Source: Pseudomonas petrae (lineage in GTDB: Bacteria > Pseudomonadota > Gammaproteobacteria > Pseudomonadales > Pseudomonadaceae). Taken from it: 64,000 nucleotides of DNA. The DNA lies in the NCBI RefSeq assembly GCF_021728295.1, contig NZ_JAKJXE010000011.1, positions 124,001-188,000 on the forward strand. The letters run 5' to 3'. Within the stretch, counting starts at the first letter, position 1. Every line of letters starts with the position of its first letter. The notes beneath the pieces were generated by a model, which did not search any database, had not been told where the DNA came from, and was given only the letters and a program-made list of their open reading frames with translations. The translations under genes were made by a program, and so were the position numbers. Shown here piece after piece: positions 19,201 through 27,177 of the stretch.

Positions 19201-19843
19201 TCAGCCCGGCCACGAGCATCGTGTCGGCAATCCGGTTGGTGTTCTGGTTCGGCGTCAAACGGCGGACGCGGATCTGCCAGCCAGAGGTGGCGGTAGGCAG
19301 ATCAATTCGACGAGATCGTTCGTACCGAGTAGTGGTTTTGCCGTCCACGGCCTCGGCCAAAACCTGCTGGTAAGCCCCGCCATCCGTAGCCAAGTCCACG
19401 GCGTACTCGATTCTGTACCCGCCCACATTCCCCTCAGTGTCCTGCCGTTGAAGTGCCGGCCACGCGAGGCGGACACGCACAGCGGAGAGCTGAGTGTTGG
19501 TGATTGAACGGACCCAGGCGCTATCGCTGCGCAATTCAACGTTGACGGTCGTCTCGTTCTCAACCGATGGAATGCCGGGGATGTAGTCCTGCTCAACGGA
19601 GCCGGAGCGCCACTCCCACTTCACATTGGGAAAATTGACGTTGCCACTCGCATCGCTGATAGGTGTGTTGTCCAGATAGATGTCGGCCGCCGTCGGGACG
19701 CCTTCGAACTCGCCCTCACCTACCGCGATCAGGATTTTCGCCAAGTTTGTGGAGCGCAGGCTGTCCGTTGCCTCGGTTGGCGTCTTTGGGGTGCTGCTGC
19801 CGCCTTTGGCGCCACGGATGTCGATTTGTTCAGCTGCGCCCAT
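16226..19843 (-). CDS. Central tail tip protein (lambda gpJ-like)
   Basis: 1205 residues. It opens with IRGAKGGSSTPKTPTEATDSLRS, the characteristic start of lambda J proteins. The N-terminal half forms the tail hub; two fibronectin type III-like domains lie at about residues 620-800; the C-terminal third has the helical DUF1983-type segment (ITSIDGRTTSTGTQLQAIL). J contacts the host receptor and forms the baseplate-like tip. The ATG at 19843 follows GGAGAAAA, and upstream in-frame codons are not conserved. Confidence 0.93.
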   Translation of the reverse strand: MGAAEQIDIRGAKGGSSTPKTPTEATDSLRSTNLAKILIAVGEGEFEGVPTAADIYLDNTPISDASGNVNFPNVKWEWRSGSVEQDYIPGIPSVENETTVNVELRSDSAWVRSITNTQLSAVRVRLAWPALQRQDTEGNVGGYRIEYAVDLATDGGAYQQVLAEAVDGKTTTRYERSRRIDLPTATSGWQIRVRRLTPNQNTNRIADTMLVAGLTDVIDEKLRYPNTALLFIEFDAEQFSNIPAVTIKCKGRKWQVPSNYDPVARTYSGVWDGTFKQAWTNNPAWVTYGICTVDRFGLGKRIKPFMVDKWELYRIAQYCDQLVSDGIGGQEPRFLCDMNLQGKADAWTLLRDISAIYRGMTYWAQGQLVMQADMPRAQDFDYVFTRANVIGGEMNYGSASAKTRYTRAIVSYDNPANNYDTDVTAYSDLALQRRFDDRPTEISAIGCTRASEAQRRGKWVVMSNNQDRTVTFKTGMEGAIPLPGYIIPVADSLLAGSEVGGRISAAAGRVVTLDRDTMAKAGDRLIVNLPSGQAQARTVQSVNGRAITVTTAYSQTPGPELQWALDADDLAIPLFRVLSTKRTTEGDYEISALQYEPSKFAYIDTGARLEERPTSVIPLTVVPSPASVTLTSTTAIAQGLAVTTMTIAWPAVNGAVGYDVEWRKDNGNWIKVQRTGANSVDIVGIYSGSYLARVRAVSAYDISSVWRSSILTQLNGKEGLPPAVTSLTATALIFGIHLKWTFPPGAEDTQRTEIWYGPTTDRAAATKLSDLAYPQSEYNMQGLRAGVTFFFWARLVDRTGNIGPWYPAGIWVMGQSSSEAAPILELIEGEITESELGQHLLERIDLIDGNGPGSVNERINEIKDEIGDLVDALAYVPTDPYVRDNTVRVGNNLWTAISDVPAKSDGSNGPPNPNYWVNSGQSIRTANGLAAQVTKNTTDITSIDGRTTSTGTQLQAILASTRDDPIAGLMADALKGWDATASYAQEVKVRAEQDLAQAQRTTVLDARVGTNESRVTTVETTVASTTTAQASVNQQLNTSIGNNKTAIETQAGIVSDVNGKINASYSVKMQYVSATGQYIAAGIALGISNDAGSVQSQFLVSADRFAIVNTIAGGAVSVPFAVQNGQVFLGSTFIQDGTITNAKIGSYISSTNYVAGQSGWILNKNGTLEINGAVAGGGRLVITNRSVRVYDANNVKRVQLGDLTE

Positions 19844-19860
19844 GCTTTTCTCCAGGCATA

Positions 19861-19880
19861 AAAAAACCGCCAATCGGCGG
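19861..19880 (-). terminator. Hairpin with T run before J
   Basis: On the minus strand CCGCC-gatt-GGCGG followed by TTTTTT, lying right before the J ribosome binding site. The bases between hairpin and RBS match those before the gene at 13819. Confidence 0.65.
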
Positions 19881-19900
19881 CCGGGTGTTTCAGTTCAGGA

Positions 19901-20512
19901 TTAGGTTTTGTCTTCAGCAAGAATCGATGCGGAGATGATCGCACCGCCCCACCGGCGTTCGCCGATGCAGATCGCGACCGGGTTGCCGCTGGCAGTGGTG
20001 TTTTTAGCACTGCCAAACTCGTAGGAAGGCAAGTTGTCGGGTGAGGCGCTTTGACTCAGGCCCTTGGCTTGAGGGCTGAGCATCTGAATCACGCCTCCGG
20101 CGGCCATTGAAGCGCCGAGAGTTATCAGCGCGGACCCAAAAGGCGCACCAGCACCGAACGTACCGCCGGTGATGACCAAGCCCACGACAATCAATACCGC
20201 GCCCAATATTGTTTGCAAAGAACCAGCGCGCTTACTCCCATCGAGCACAGGGACGATTCGGAGCTCTCGTGTTCCCGCGAGATCGAAAGCTTCTGCGCCA
20301 GAATTTTTCCTGTTTCGAAAAACTGCGAACCTAAGGCCCAAGCGATCCAGTCGCCGGATTTCCTCGTCGAACCCGAGCAGTGTCGCTTTGAGCGCTCGAA
20401 ATGCCTCCCAAACACTTTGACTATCGATTGCCCTTCGGTGCTCTCTTCCGAAGCGCTTTGCGAGCGACCCAGAGAGCTTGATAACCGTCATCGGCGTGTA
20501 GGTGGCCGACAT
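19901..20512 (-). CDS. Tail assembly protein I (lambda gpI-like)
   Basis: 203 residues. The N-terminal ubiquitin-like part (VIKLSGSLAKRFGREHRRAIDSQSVWEAFRALKATLLGF) and the Gly-rich hydrophobic C-terminus (GAVLIVVGLVITGGTFG, then GGVIQMLSPQ) match phage tail assembly protein I, which helps assemble the tip before J. Placed between K and J as in lambda, with one inserted gene. Confidence 0.87.
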   Translation of the reverse strand: MSATYTPMTVIKLSGSLAKRFGREHRRAIDSQSVWEAFRALKATLLGFDEEIRRLDRLGLRFAVFRNRKNSGAEAFDLAGTRELRIVPVLDGSKRAGSLQTILGAVLIVVGLVITGGTFGAGAPFGSALITLGASMAAGGVIQMLSPQAKGLSQSASPDNLPSYEFGSAKNTTASGNPVAICIGERRWGGAIISASILAEDKT

Positions 20513-20526
20513 AAGTGTCTCCCAAT

Positions 20527-20548
20527 AAAAGACCCGCCTAAGCGGGTC
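20527..20548 (-). terminator. Terminator after the lipoprotein gene
   Basis: GACCCGC-ttag-GCGGGTC with TTTT after it on the minus strand, just downstream of the lipoprotein stop and upstream of gene I. Confidence 0.7.
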
Positions 20549-20555
20549 GAGTCTG

Positions 20556-20906
20556 TTAGAGGCAAGATTGGAGTTTCTCTAACCGTGCCTTGGCTATCCA
20601 GTTTTTGGCTATCACGTAATACCTGGCATCCGTACCGGTTGCGCCCTGTTTAATGTCCACAAAATATTCAGAAGCCGCCGTGAATACCGTGTAACCGCCG
20701 TCTCTGCCGGGCTGCATTGTCGCTTGGGGAGTGACACCGAACAGAGACTGGTTCTGCCATTCGTACTGAACACATTCGGCAAGAGCTTTATCGGTTTTCT
20801 TGGAGTGCAGAACCTTAAAAGGACCGTCTTGCCGAACCTCATTCATAGGGCGCGCCATGCACCCCGCCAGTAAAACAAACGCCAGCGCTCCAACTAAAAT
20901 TCGCAT
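20556..20906 (-). CDS. Lipoprotein inserted in the tail operon
   Basis: 116 residues with a lipoprotein signal peptide, lipobox LAGC (Cys16). The mature chain starts MARPMNEVRQDGPFKVLHSKKTDKALAECVQYEWQNQSLF and ends in a second Cys near the C-terminus. It sits between K and I, where lambda has no such gene, with its own terminator, so it is a moron-like insert. Phage lipoproteins in such positions can block superinfection; that role is a guess here. Confidence 0.75.
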   Translation of the reverse strand: MRILVGALAFVLLAGCMARPMNEVRQDGPFKVLHSKKTDKALAECVQYEWQNQSLFGVTPQATMQPGRDGGYTVFTAASEYFVDIKQGATGTDARYYVIAKNWIAKARLEKLQSCL

Positions 20907-20938
20907 GATGGTCCCTCATTGAGAAAGAACCGAGCGTA

Positions 20939-21694
20939 TCACCGCGCATCGCGATGGCGAAGTATCAGCCGCGTCCGGTCATGCCAAGGGCCACCGAACA
21001 CAATTATCTCGGAGGGTTTGCCGTGCATGTGATGAAGCAGGAAAGGTCCAGCGCCATGCACAGCAGCCGGTTCGCCCGGCAGTTTAGGATCTGAACCGAG
21101 GAAAATCCCGGCGTGGTTTGGATGCTTGGTGCGCCCGATCTCCATGACGACCATGTCTCCGCGCCGGGGTGTGCCTACACGCTCAAATCCCGCTGCCTCA
21201 TAGGCCTGCTCATATAAGCTCGGTCCGTCCGCGCGCTCCCACCAACCGTCCTCACGCTTGAATGCTTCGAACTCCAGACCCCACTCGCGTTTGTACCAGT
21301 CAGCGCAGATCTGCCAGCAGTCCCAAGCGCCATGCACAAACGGTCGGCCCAGCAGCGGCGTATTGCCGGTGGGAACAATCGTTCGCTGATCGCCTTCTGG
21401 CCAGCTTAGGATGTGCCATGGCAACTCCGTGGCCTCGCACATCGCCAAATCACGCGGAGACGGCCTGCTTGTGGCGTCAGGGTGCGAGTGGACGATGCCG
21501 ATCACTTCGCCCAAGTCTTCGGCGGCGGCGTAATCCTCCGGCGCTATGCGGAATTCTTCATTGGGGTCGGCGGCAGTGTTCGTGCACGGGATGTACTGCT
21601 GCTTGCGGCCGATGCTGATCAGAAGCCCGCAACATTCGCGCGGATACTGCTCGGCAGCGTGCGCCTGAACTGCTTTGAGGATGTGTTTCAGCAT
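20939..21694 (-). CDS. Tail assembly protein K: JAB/MPN plus NlpC/P60 peptidase
   Basis: 251 residues. The N-terminal domain is a JAB1/MPN metalloprotease: ECCGLL, then HSHPDATSRPSPRD (HxHP...S..D ligands). The C-terminal domain is an NlpC/P60 Cys peptidase with WDCWQICADWY (Cys near residue 125) and the catalytic His in PNHAGIFLG. This two-domain layout is that of lambda gpK, needed for tail tip maturation or peptidoglycan cleavage at entry. Confidence 0.92.
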   Translation of the reverse strand: MLKHILKAVQAHAAEQYPRECCGLLISIGRKQQYIPCTNTAADPNEEFRIAPEDYAAAEDLGEVIGIVHSHPDATSRPSPRDLAMCEATELPWHILSWPEGDQRTIVPTGNTPLLGRPFVHGAWDCWQICADWYKREWGLEFEAFKREDGWWERADGPSLYEQAYEAAGFERVGTPRRGDMVVMEIGRTKHPNHAGIFLGSDPKLPGEPAAVHGAGPFLLHHMHGKPSEIIVFGGPWHDRTRLILRHRDAR

Positions 21695-21696
21695 GG

Positions 21697-22446
21697 TCAG
21701 CTCCTGGCGATCAGGGAAACAGCAGGAAAGCCGCCAAACGGCAGGGAGTTGCCCTCACCGAAGCGAGGCACACACCCGCGGCCCAGCGTAGCGTCGCACT
21801 CGTCCTTTTCTGGATCGTCGGTGAGATTCCCGTCCTTGTCGCGGTAAGGCCCGGTGTAATTGCAGTTCGGTCCGCGGTAACCGCCGGTGAGGCACCAATG
21901 GCACAGCGTCGTCATTTGCCGGCCGATGGATTCGCCGCCAACATCGCCAGGGCTCGCAAGCTCCCACGCTACGCTTGACCCGTTCTCGGAAGTCTTCTGG
22001 TCGAGAAACCAGACCTCGATCGTCTCCTGCGAGGGATCCGCGTCAGGATTCCCACCGGGGAAGTTCTCGGCATCCAGATACGAGCCCAGCGTGTGCCGCA
22101 TAGTCAGCTTGAAATCCAGCAGGTCTTCAAACGCCAGGCACAACGCGGTGATGCGGCCATTGACGTTGCCCACAGACAGCGTTGGGCGAACAGCCGTGCC
22201 GTCGCCGGTCGCCTCGATTCCGTCGATCTGCATCGGCCAGGCGCCGTATTCCTCCCCTTGCCACCAGATCGCCTTAGCAGGCAGCTGATCGGCATCGGCG
22301 CCAGCAGCGATCAACTCAGCGGCTGTGTACGGGATGGAGTGACCGTGAAACCGCAACACATCCGCGCCGAAATCAGATCCATCCAATTCAAACAGCAGCA
22401 CTTCACTACCAGGCTCGAGCACCTGGATATCTTTGATCAGCGGCAT
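21697..22446 (-). CDS. Minor tail protein L
   Basis: 249 residues. Starts MPLIKDIQVLEPGSEVLLFELDG. The C-terminal part has four conserved Cys (LCHWCLTGGYRGPNC, DECDATLGRGC region). In lambda, gpL uses C-terminal Cys to hold an Fe-S cluster, and the same is expected here. It sits between M and K as in lambda. Confidence 0.9.
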   Translation of the reverse strand: MPLIKDIQVLEPGSEVLLFELDGSDFGADVLRFHGHSIPYTAAELIAAGADADQLPAKAIWWQGEEYGAWPMQIDGIEATGDGTAVRPTLSVGNVNGRITALCLAFEDLLDFKLTMRHTLGSYLDAENFPGGNPDADPSQETIEVWFLDQKTSENGSSVAWELASPGDVGGESIGRQMTTLCHWCLTGGYRGPNCNYTGPYRDKDGNLTDDPEKDECDATLGRGCVPRFGEGNSLPFGGFPAVSLIARS

Positions 22447-22453
22447 GTTTTAC

Positions 22454-22792
22454 CTATGGGATGAATGACTGGGTGAACGTGGTCGTCAGGGTGTAAAAGC
22501 CTGCGCCATTCGGCGAGACAGTGGGGGCTGATGCCCGGTAGAAGCTCATCTCGCCGAGTGGTGGCGTCCAGAAGAACGACTTGAACCCGGCGTGCCGATC
22601 AAGAAAAGCTTTGATCTCAAGCGCCACGGCCTCGCGCACAACGAATGTCAGAGGCCACACGTCGACCTTGTTGTTAGGCCCGTCGCCGACCACCTGCTCG
22701 TAACCGTTGCCGAATTTGCTCGATCTGGTCCGATATTCGGGCGCGCTGGTCGTCTCCAGTTTCGGACACCAGGTGAATGTCTCAACGGCCAT
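22454..22792 (-). CDS. Minor tail protein M
   Basis: 112 residues from the ATG at 22792, which overlaps the end of the tape measure gene by 11 bases. It matches phage minor tail protein M: FTWCPKLETTSAPEYRTRSSKFGNGYEQ and FWTPPLGE. Longer upstream frame is antisense-free but not conserved, so it is excluded. Confidence 0.88.
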   Translation of the reverse strand: MAVETFTWCPKLETTSAPEYRTRSSKFGNGYEQVVGDGPNNKVDVWPLTFVVREAVALEIKAFLDRHAGFKSFFWTPPLGEMSFYRASAPTVSPNGAGFYTLTTTFTQSFIP

Positions 22793-25688
22793 TGATGACC
22801 CTCCAAATTGCGCCGCCTGGGCGAAGCTCTTCAGCGATTGCCTGCTGGGCGCCGCGCTTGGCGGTGTCGGCATAGGCCTGCCCGACCGCCTGCATATCCT
22901 TGGCCGACGAGTCGTTCGCCGCGCTGGGCACTGTGAAGTTCTGTTGAATGACCACAGATCCGGCGGCGCTGGCCGGGCCAGTGGCCGCAGAACCGCCCGA
23001 AGCCAGCCCCACGTAACCACCGTCTGCATAAGGCTTTCCGGACTTGTTCAGGCGCTCGAGGTACTGCCGCATCCCGGGCTGCTGAACCACTTCCTTGCGG
23101 ATCACCACCTCGCCGCCGTGAACGACGCCCATCGGCTCGTACTTGCCGCCGTCGCCGGTGTAGCCGCCATCCCAGTGCTGCGAGGAGAGCCAGCTTTGAT
23201 ACGCTGCGCCGGTGTACCCCGACTGAGTCGATCCAGCGGAGCCGCCGCCGAACAGTGCGCCAGCTGCTGTAGTCGCCACGCCCAGCAGCGCGCTGCTTCC
23301 TGACGCAATCGCCTGCCGTGCGGCGATGCGGGCTAAGTCAGCCAGCACCGATTTGGTGAAGTCCGCAATCGAGGCCTTGCCCGTCATGGCGAAATTCACA
23401 ACGGTGTCTTCAAGACCGCTGAACACGCCGGTGAACAGGCTTTTGGTCTGGCCGGCGACGTCTTTGGCGCTTTGCAGATAGTCCTGATAGGCAGACGAGG
23501 CGCCGACGGTCCAGTCGCTTTGGGCCTTGTCGACGTCGACGTAATACTGCCGCTGCATGGCCAGGCGCTGATCCAGCGCGCTTTTAAGCGACGCCGTCTC
23601 TTTGTCGTAGAGATCGGTGCTGAACTGGTCCTTGTTGCTCTTGTTGTAGTCGGACGTCAGCTTGTCCATCTGCGACTGGTAGGACTGCTGGATGTTGCGC
23701 TGCTCGTTCAGTCGCTGCTTTTGCACATCGCCCAGACCAGCGCCAGCGAGGTTGTTGTCCAGGCCCTGTTGCGCACTGCTGAGCTGACCGCGCAAGTTCT
23801 CATCGAAAGCGGCGAGCTTGCGCTGCGTCTCCAGACCTTTTTCGCGGAGCGTGTTCTCAGCCTCGAGCGCTGCGTTGCGTTTGAGCTGGGCGGTGTAGAG
23901 GTCAGAGCTCGCCAGCAGGGATTTCTGATCAGCCGTCAGCGTCTGCTTGTTCTTGATATCGGCGAGCTGCTGCTCCCACTCAACAAGCTTTTTGGCATTC
24001 GCCCCCAAGGTCTGACTGGCCGCGTTCTGGTCGCCGATCAGTGCGCCCTGCTGCTGAAGCGCTGCATATTGCTGCCGTGCCGCGTCCAATGCCTTAGTGC
24101 CGGCGTCTTCGCGATACTGCGGTGTTTTGGGCGTTGCTGGGTCTTTGTACTTGTCGTTGATCGCGGCGACGTCCTTCGCCTGCTGATCTGACGAGAGCAA
24201 CAGAGATTTGTCGCCGGTCTTGCGGGCCTGGACGATCCGTCGTTCTACTAATAGCCGGTAATCGGCGAGCTCCCGGGCGCGCTTGTCGGCGTTGCTCTCG
24301 GTTTCCTTGCGGAGTTTGTCCAGCTTGAGCTGATCGTCCAGAGCCTGCTGCTGTTGCTGCTGAGCAAAACCCTTTGCTGCGGACCGACGATCCTCTTCAG
24401 CCTTCTGAACAAGCTTGTCGGTTTTGTCTCGCTCGAGCGCTTCCTTGCGGAACGAGTCATCCGGGGTCAGGTTGCTCATCGGGTCGACGAGCTGGCCTTT
24501 GGCGTTGCGCTGGTTGCGTTTCGCGGCGTTGGCCGCAATTGCATCGAGCTGCTCGTCCAGCTTTTTGATCTGCTGGTCGAGCGTGTCTTCGCGACCGACG
24601 TTGAGCGCGGCATCCCATGCCGACTTGGCGGCGGACATTACACCCGCCCACGCCGTTTCAAGAGTGCCGAGGTTGTTCTTGATGGACGTTGAGGTCCGGT
24701 TCAGCCCGTCTTCATAGGCTGCTGTAGCGACCGCGGCTGCATCCTGAGTTTTGCCCTGTTCCTGCAACGACCTGATGTTCTCGTAGGTCGTCGCCGTCAG
24801 GAAATTCATCGACTCGTTGAGCTTCAGAATTTCCGCGACCGGGTCCTTGGCGATGCGCTCGAAGTTCTTAACCGTCTCGTCAGCCGCGACCCCCGTGGCC
24901 GACTGGAATTTGATCGCAGCCGCCGCAATCGACTCGAAGGCAGTGACAGGAATCCGCGTCGAGCTGGCCAGTTGCGCCAGAACTTCCGCCGCCTTGCCGA
25001 CAGTGCCGCCCGACTGAGCGACTTGACGCGCCATGTCTGCCAGCCCGCTTGCACTGGTGCCGGCGGTATTGCCCGTCATCGCGAGGGCTGCGTTATACGC
25101 CGTCGCCTCCTCGCTCCCCTGCTTGTAGGCCAGTGCCAGCAACGCGGCCGCAGCTGCGGCAACGGTGAAGGGGTTTATCAACCCCATCACGTAGCCCGAT
25201 AACGCTTTGGCGGCAGGACCGATGCCGCCAAACATGTCTTTGAGCTGCCCGCCCTGCTGCAAAAAGACCGTCAGCGGGGCTTGGCCACCTTGCAGCGAGA
25301 CCGCGATATCGGTGAACTGAGCAGGCACGCCGCGCAGCGCAGCGTTGTAAGCTTTGACCGACATCGTGCCTTTGGTCATGACCGTGTCGGTCTTGCCGAT
25401 GGCGTCGCGCTGGTCGTTGAGCTTTTTCAGGTAATCATCGAAATCGCTCTTGTCCAGGCGCCCGGAAGCGCGGTGCTTGCGCAACTGGTCTTCCATCTTG
25501 TCGAGCCGGCCGTAAGCCGCGACTACCGGGTCAATCTGCCCGACCAGCTTGTCCAGCTGGCCAGCCTGATAAGCCGCTTCCTTGGTCGCCGACTTGAGCG
25601 CGCGCTGCGCACGATCCATCCCCTTTTCAAAGCCGCCAGTGTTCGCCACCAGATCGACCGTCAACTGGCCGAGCGAATCAACAGCCAT
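22782..25688 (-). CDS. Tape measure protein (lambda gpH-like)
   Basis: 968 residues. The N-terminal 130 residues have LVANTGGFEKGMDRAQRALKSA, then PAQFTDIAVSLQGGQAPLTVFLQQGGQLKDMFGG, and a hydrophobic AAAALLALAY stretch, all typical of lambda-like tape measures. The middle is long coiled coil rich in Gln, Lys and Ala (about 380-740). The length sets the tail length; at about 0.15 nm per helical residue this suggests roughly 140-145 nm. Confidence 0.93.
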   Translation of the reverse strand: MAVDSLGQLTVDLVANTGGFEKGMDRAQRALKSATKEAAYQAGQLDKLVGQIDPVVAAYGRLDKMEDQLRKHRASGRLDKSDFDDYLKKLNDQRDAIGKTDTVMTKGTMSVKAYNAALRGVPAQFTDIAVSLQGGQAPLTVFLQQGGQLKDMFGGIGPAAKALSGYVMGLINPFTVAAAAAALLALAYKQGSEEATAYNAALAMTGNTAGTSASGLADMARQVAQSGGTVGKAAEVLAQLASSTRIPVTAFESIAAAAIKFQSATGVAADETVKNFERIAKDPVAEILKLNESMNFLTATTYENIRSLQEQGKTQDAAAVATAAYEDGLNRTSTSIKNNLGTLETAWAGVMSAAKSAWDAALNVGREDTLDQQIKKLDEQLDAIAANAAKRNQRNAKGQLVDPMSNLTPDDSFRKEALERDKTDKLVQKAEEDRRSAAKGFAQQQQQQALDDQLKLDKLRKETESNADKRARELADYRLLVERRIVQARKTGDKSLLLSSDQQAKDVAAINDKYKDPATPKTPQYREDAGTKALDAARQQYAALQQQGALIGDQNAASQTLGANAKKLVEWEQQLADIKNKQTLTADQKSLLASSDLYTAQLKRNAALEAENTLREKGLETQRKLAAFDENLRGQLSSAQQGLDNNLAGAGLGDVQKQRLNEQRNIQQSYQSQMDKLTSDYNKSNKDQFSTDLYDKETASLKSALDQRLAMQRQYYVDVDKAQSDWTVGASSAYQDYLQSAKDVAGQTKSLFTGVFSGLEDTVVNFAMTGKASIADFTKSVLADLARIAARQAIASGSSALLGVATTAAGALFGGGSAGSTQSGYTGAAYQSWLSSQHWDGGYTGDGGKYEPMGVVHGGEVVIRKEVVQQPGMRQYLERLNKSGKPYADGGYVGLASGGSAATGPASAAGSVVIQQNFTVPSAANDSSAKDMQAVGQAYADTAKRGAQQAIAEELRPGGAIWRVINGR

Positions 25689-25691
25689 AAA

Positions 25692-25997
25692 TCACCCCTT
25701 CACGCGCTGCAAGAGCGCCAACAGATCCTGCGGCGTGGCAGCCTTCGGGGCGTCTTTAAAACCGCGATCCGGCATGAAATCCGAAAACTTGGCTTTACCG
25801 CCCATGACGTTGTTGAACACCGTGGCCAGCAAGGCGAAACCCTCATCGAGGCGAAGGCCCAGATTCAGCGAACCGGTTTGAAGCCGGTAACGCATCCAGT
25901 CCATCGCCTCGACGTAGGTCATTCTTTGCTTGGCTTCGGCAATCGTCGTTCCGAGGACGATCGCGAGCTCGTGCCAGAGCTCTTCCTCGGGTTGGAT
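25692..25997 (-). CDS. Tail assembly chaperone T extension, reached by -1 frameshift
   Basis: About 101 residues fused to residue 119 of the G protein when the ribosome slips back one base at 25997-26004. The new frame reads IQPEEELWHELAIVLGTTIAEAKQRMTYVEAMDWMRYR before the stop, and the segment TYVEAMDWMRYRL is typical of gpT-like parts. An internal ATG at 25922 exists but probably is not the main start. The G-T fusion helps load the tail tube protein on the tape measure. Confidence 0.78.
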   Translation of the reverse strand: MQPEEELWHELAIVLGTTIAEAKQRMTYVEAMDWMRYRLQTGSLNLGLRLDEGFALLATVFNNVMGGKAKFSDFMPDRGFKDAPKAATPQDLLALLQRVKG

Positions 25998-26353
25998 TTT
26001 TTTTCGAGCGCGCCCTCCGGCACCTTGTTGACCTCACCGATCGCGGCGAGCAGCACAATCGCCAGCTCGGCGCACAGCGGGCCGTGACCTGTTTCTGGCC
26101 CGCCAACCACGTCCTCGACGGTGAAGACCGGCACACCGTTTTTGTCGGTGATGCAGGACGCGATGCGCTGGGCCGCTAAGTCACCGCCACGGTCTTGCGC
26201 ATCCCAGCGCTGAGTCAGCGAAATGAACGACTCCTGGAGCACGTACACGGTGGCCTTCTGCGGCTTTCCGTTCGCGTGCCAGCTGACTTCCTTTTTCTGC
26301 GGTTCCGAGATGAAAGCGCCGGCCGCTTTGAGCGAAGCAATATTCAGATCCAT
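25919..26353 (-). CDS. Tail assembly chaperone G
   Basis: 144 residues beginning MDLNIASLKAAGAFISEPQKKEVSWHANGKPQKATVYV. It lies between the tail tube and tape measure genes, the invariable place of gpG. The last 25 residues after EKK are low-complexity Ser/Arg/Lys, as expected for the unshifted form, and the A8 slippery run is at the switch point. Confidence 0.85.
   Translation of the reverse strand: MDLNIASLKAAGAFISEPQKKEVSWHANGKPQKATVYVLQESFISLTQRWDAQDRGGDLAAQRIASCITDKNGVPVFTVEDVVGGPETGHGPLCAELAIVLLAAIGEVNKVPEGALEKKSNPRKSSGTSSRSSSERRLPKPSKE
25997..26004 (-). promoter_or_regulatory. Programmed -1 frameshift site (A AAA AAA)
   Basis: On the minus strand the zero frame reads GAA AAA AAA TCC. 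The heptamer A-AAA-AAA allows both tRNAs to slip back one base, and the -1 frame is open for 101 codons with tail-chaperone sequence. This is the lambda G/GT arrangement with a different slippery heptamer. Confidence 0.8.
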
Positions 26354-26362
26354 GAGGGTTCC

Positions 26363-27091
26363 TTACGGCGCGGTCTTGGCGATCAGCACGGGCTCGCCCG
26401 AGACTTGGATGCCAACGGTGGATTTAACGACGTCGCCCAGGCCGAACGTGAACGGGAAACTGTTCATGTAGCCTTCGAAGGTGAGCCAGGTGCGGGTGTT
26501 TGGCAGCTCGAAATCGACATCGTTGGCCACCAAGGCGCGAGCCGATGCGCCGTTACCAGCACCGCCAGTGAGCGCCACGGTCGGTGCGCTGGTGTAGCCG
26601 CTGCCTTCGTTGGTGATGGTGAAGCCAGTGACCTTGCCGTTCGCGACCTGGGCCGTTGCTGCCGCGCCAGTACCGCCGCCACCAGTAATGGCGACCGTCG
26701 GAGCAGTGGTGTATCCAGTACCCGCAGAATTCAACACCAGCGCAGACAGCGCGCCTGGAGCGCCGACGAGAGGCTGGATACCTTCCTCGGTTTCAAAGTT
26801 GTAGCCGTCCGACCAACCGACCACCCATTTGAGCTTGGTGCCCGCGATCTTCAATTGGTGAAGGCGCAGGTGAACCGGGTTTTTCGGGTCGATATTCAGG
26901 CCGTAGGTCGCGGAACCGGGCTCAGCAAGGCCAGCTTCGTACTCGCGGCCCTTCGATTTGGTGCAGGTCACATCAACTTGCGCTACCGAAGTGTCGATAC
27001 CATCCAGTGTGGTGAAGCAGCCCACATCGAGGATGGTGTTGTTAGCCGGGTCGATGGCGAAAAGCTCCGTGCCCTGGACATTAATGGTCAA
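26363..27091 (-). CDS. Major tail tube protein (gpV-like) with internal repeat insertion
   Basis: 242 residues. The N-terminal part (GTELFAIDPANNTILDVGCFTTLDGIDTSVAQVDVTCTKSKGREYEAGL) and C-terminal part (TWLTFEGYMNSFPFTFGLGDVVKSTVGIQVSGEP) form a phage tail tube fold. Between about residues 112 and 190 are two imperfect 36-residue repeats, each with GxGYT(T/S)APTVA(I/L)TGG. Similar Gly-rich beta repeats decorate other phage structural proteins, so this is likely a surface knob on the tube. Confidence 0.87.
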   Translation of the reverse strand: MTINVQGTELFAIDPANNTILDVGCFTTLDGIDTSVAQVDVTCTKSKGREYEAGLAEPGSATYGLNIDPKNPVHLRLHQLKIAGTKLKWVVGWSDGYNFETEEGIQPLVGAPGALSALVLNSAGTGYTTAPTVAITGGGGTGAAATAQVANGKVTGFTITNEGSGYTSAPTVALTGGAGNGASARALVANDVDFELPNTRTWLTFEGYMNSFPFTFGLGDVVKSTVGIQVSGEPVLIAKTAP

Positions 27092-27134
27092 TTTGGTACT
27101 CCCCGATTTCCTGCGAAATCATAAATGGCGGGCA

Positions 27135-27157
27135 TAAAAAAACCCGCCGGAGCGGGT
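27135..27157 (-). terminator. Hairpin with T run after the tail terminator gene
   Basis: ACCCGC-tccg-GCGGGT followed by TTTTTTT on the minus strand, 20 bases after the DUF3168 stop and before the tail tube gene. It separates connector genes from the tail module. Confidence 0.75.
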
Positions 27158-27177
27158 CGTTCTTTCAGGTGTTCCGG

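Noticed and set aside
26522..26758. Separate small gene in the tail tube gene
   Set aside because: The repeats are in frame with the tube protein on both sides, so they are an insertion within it.
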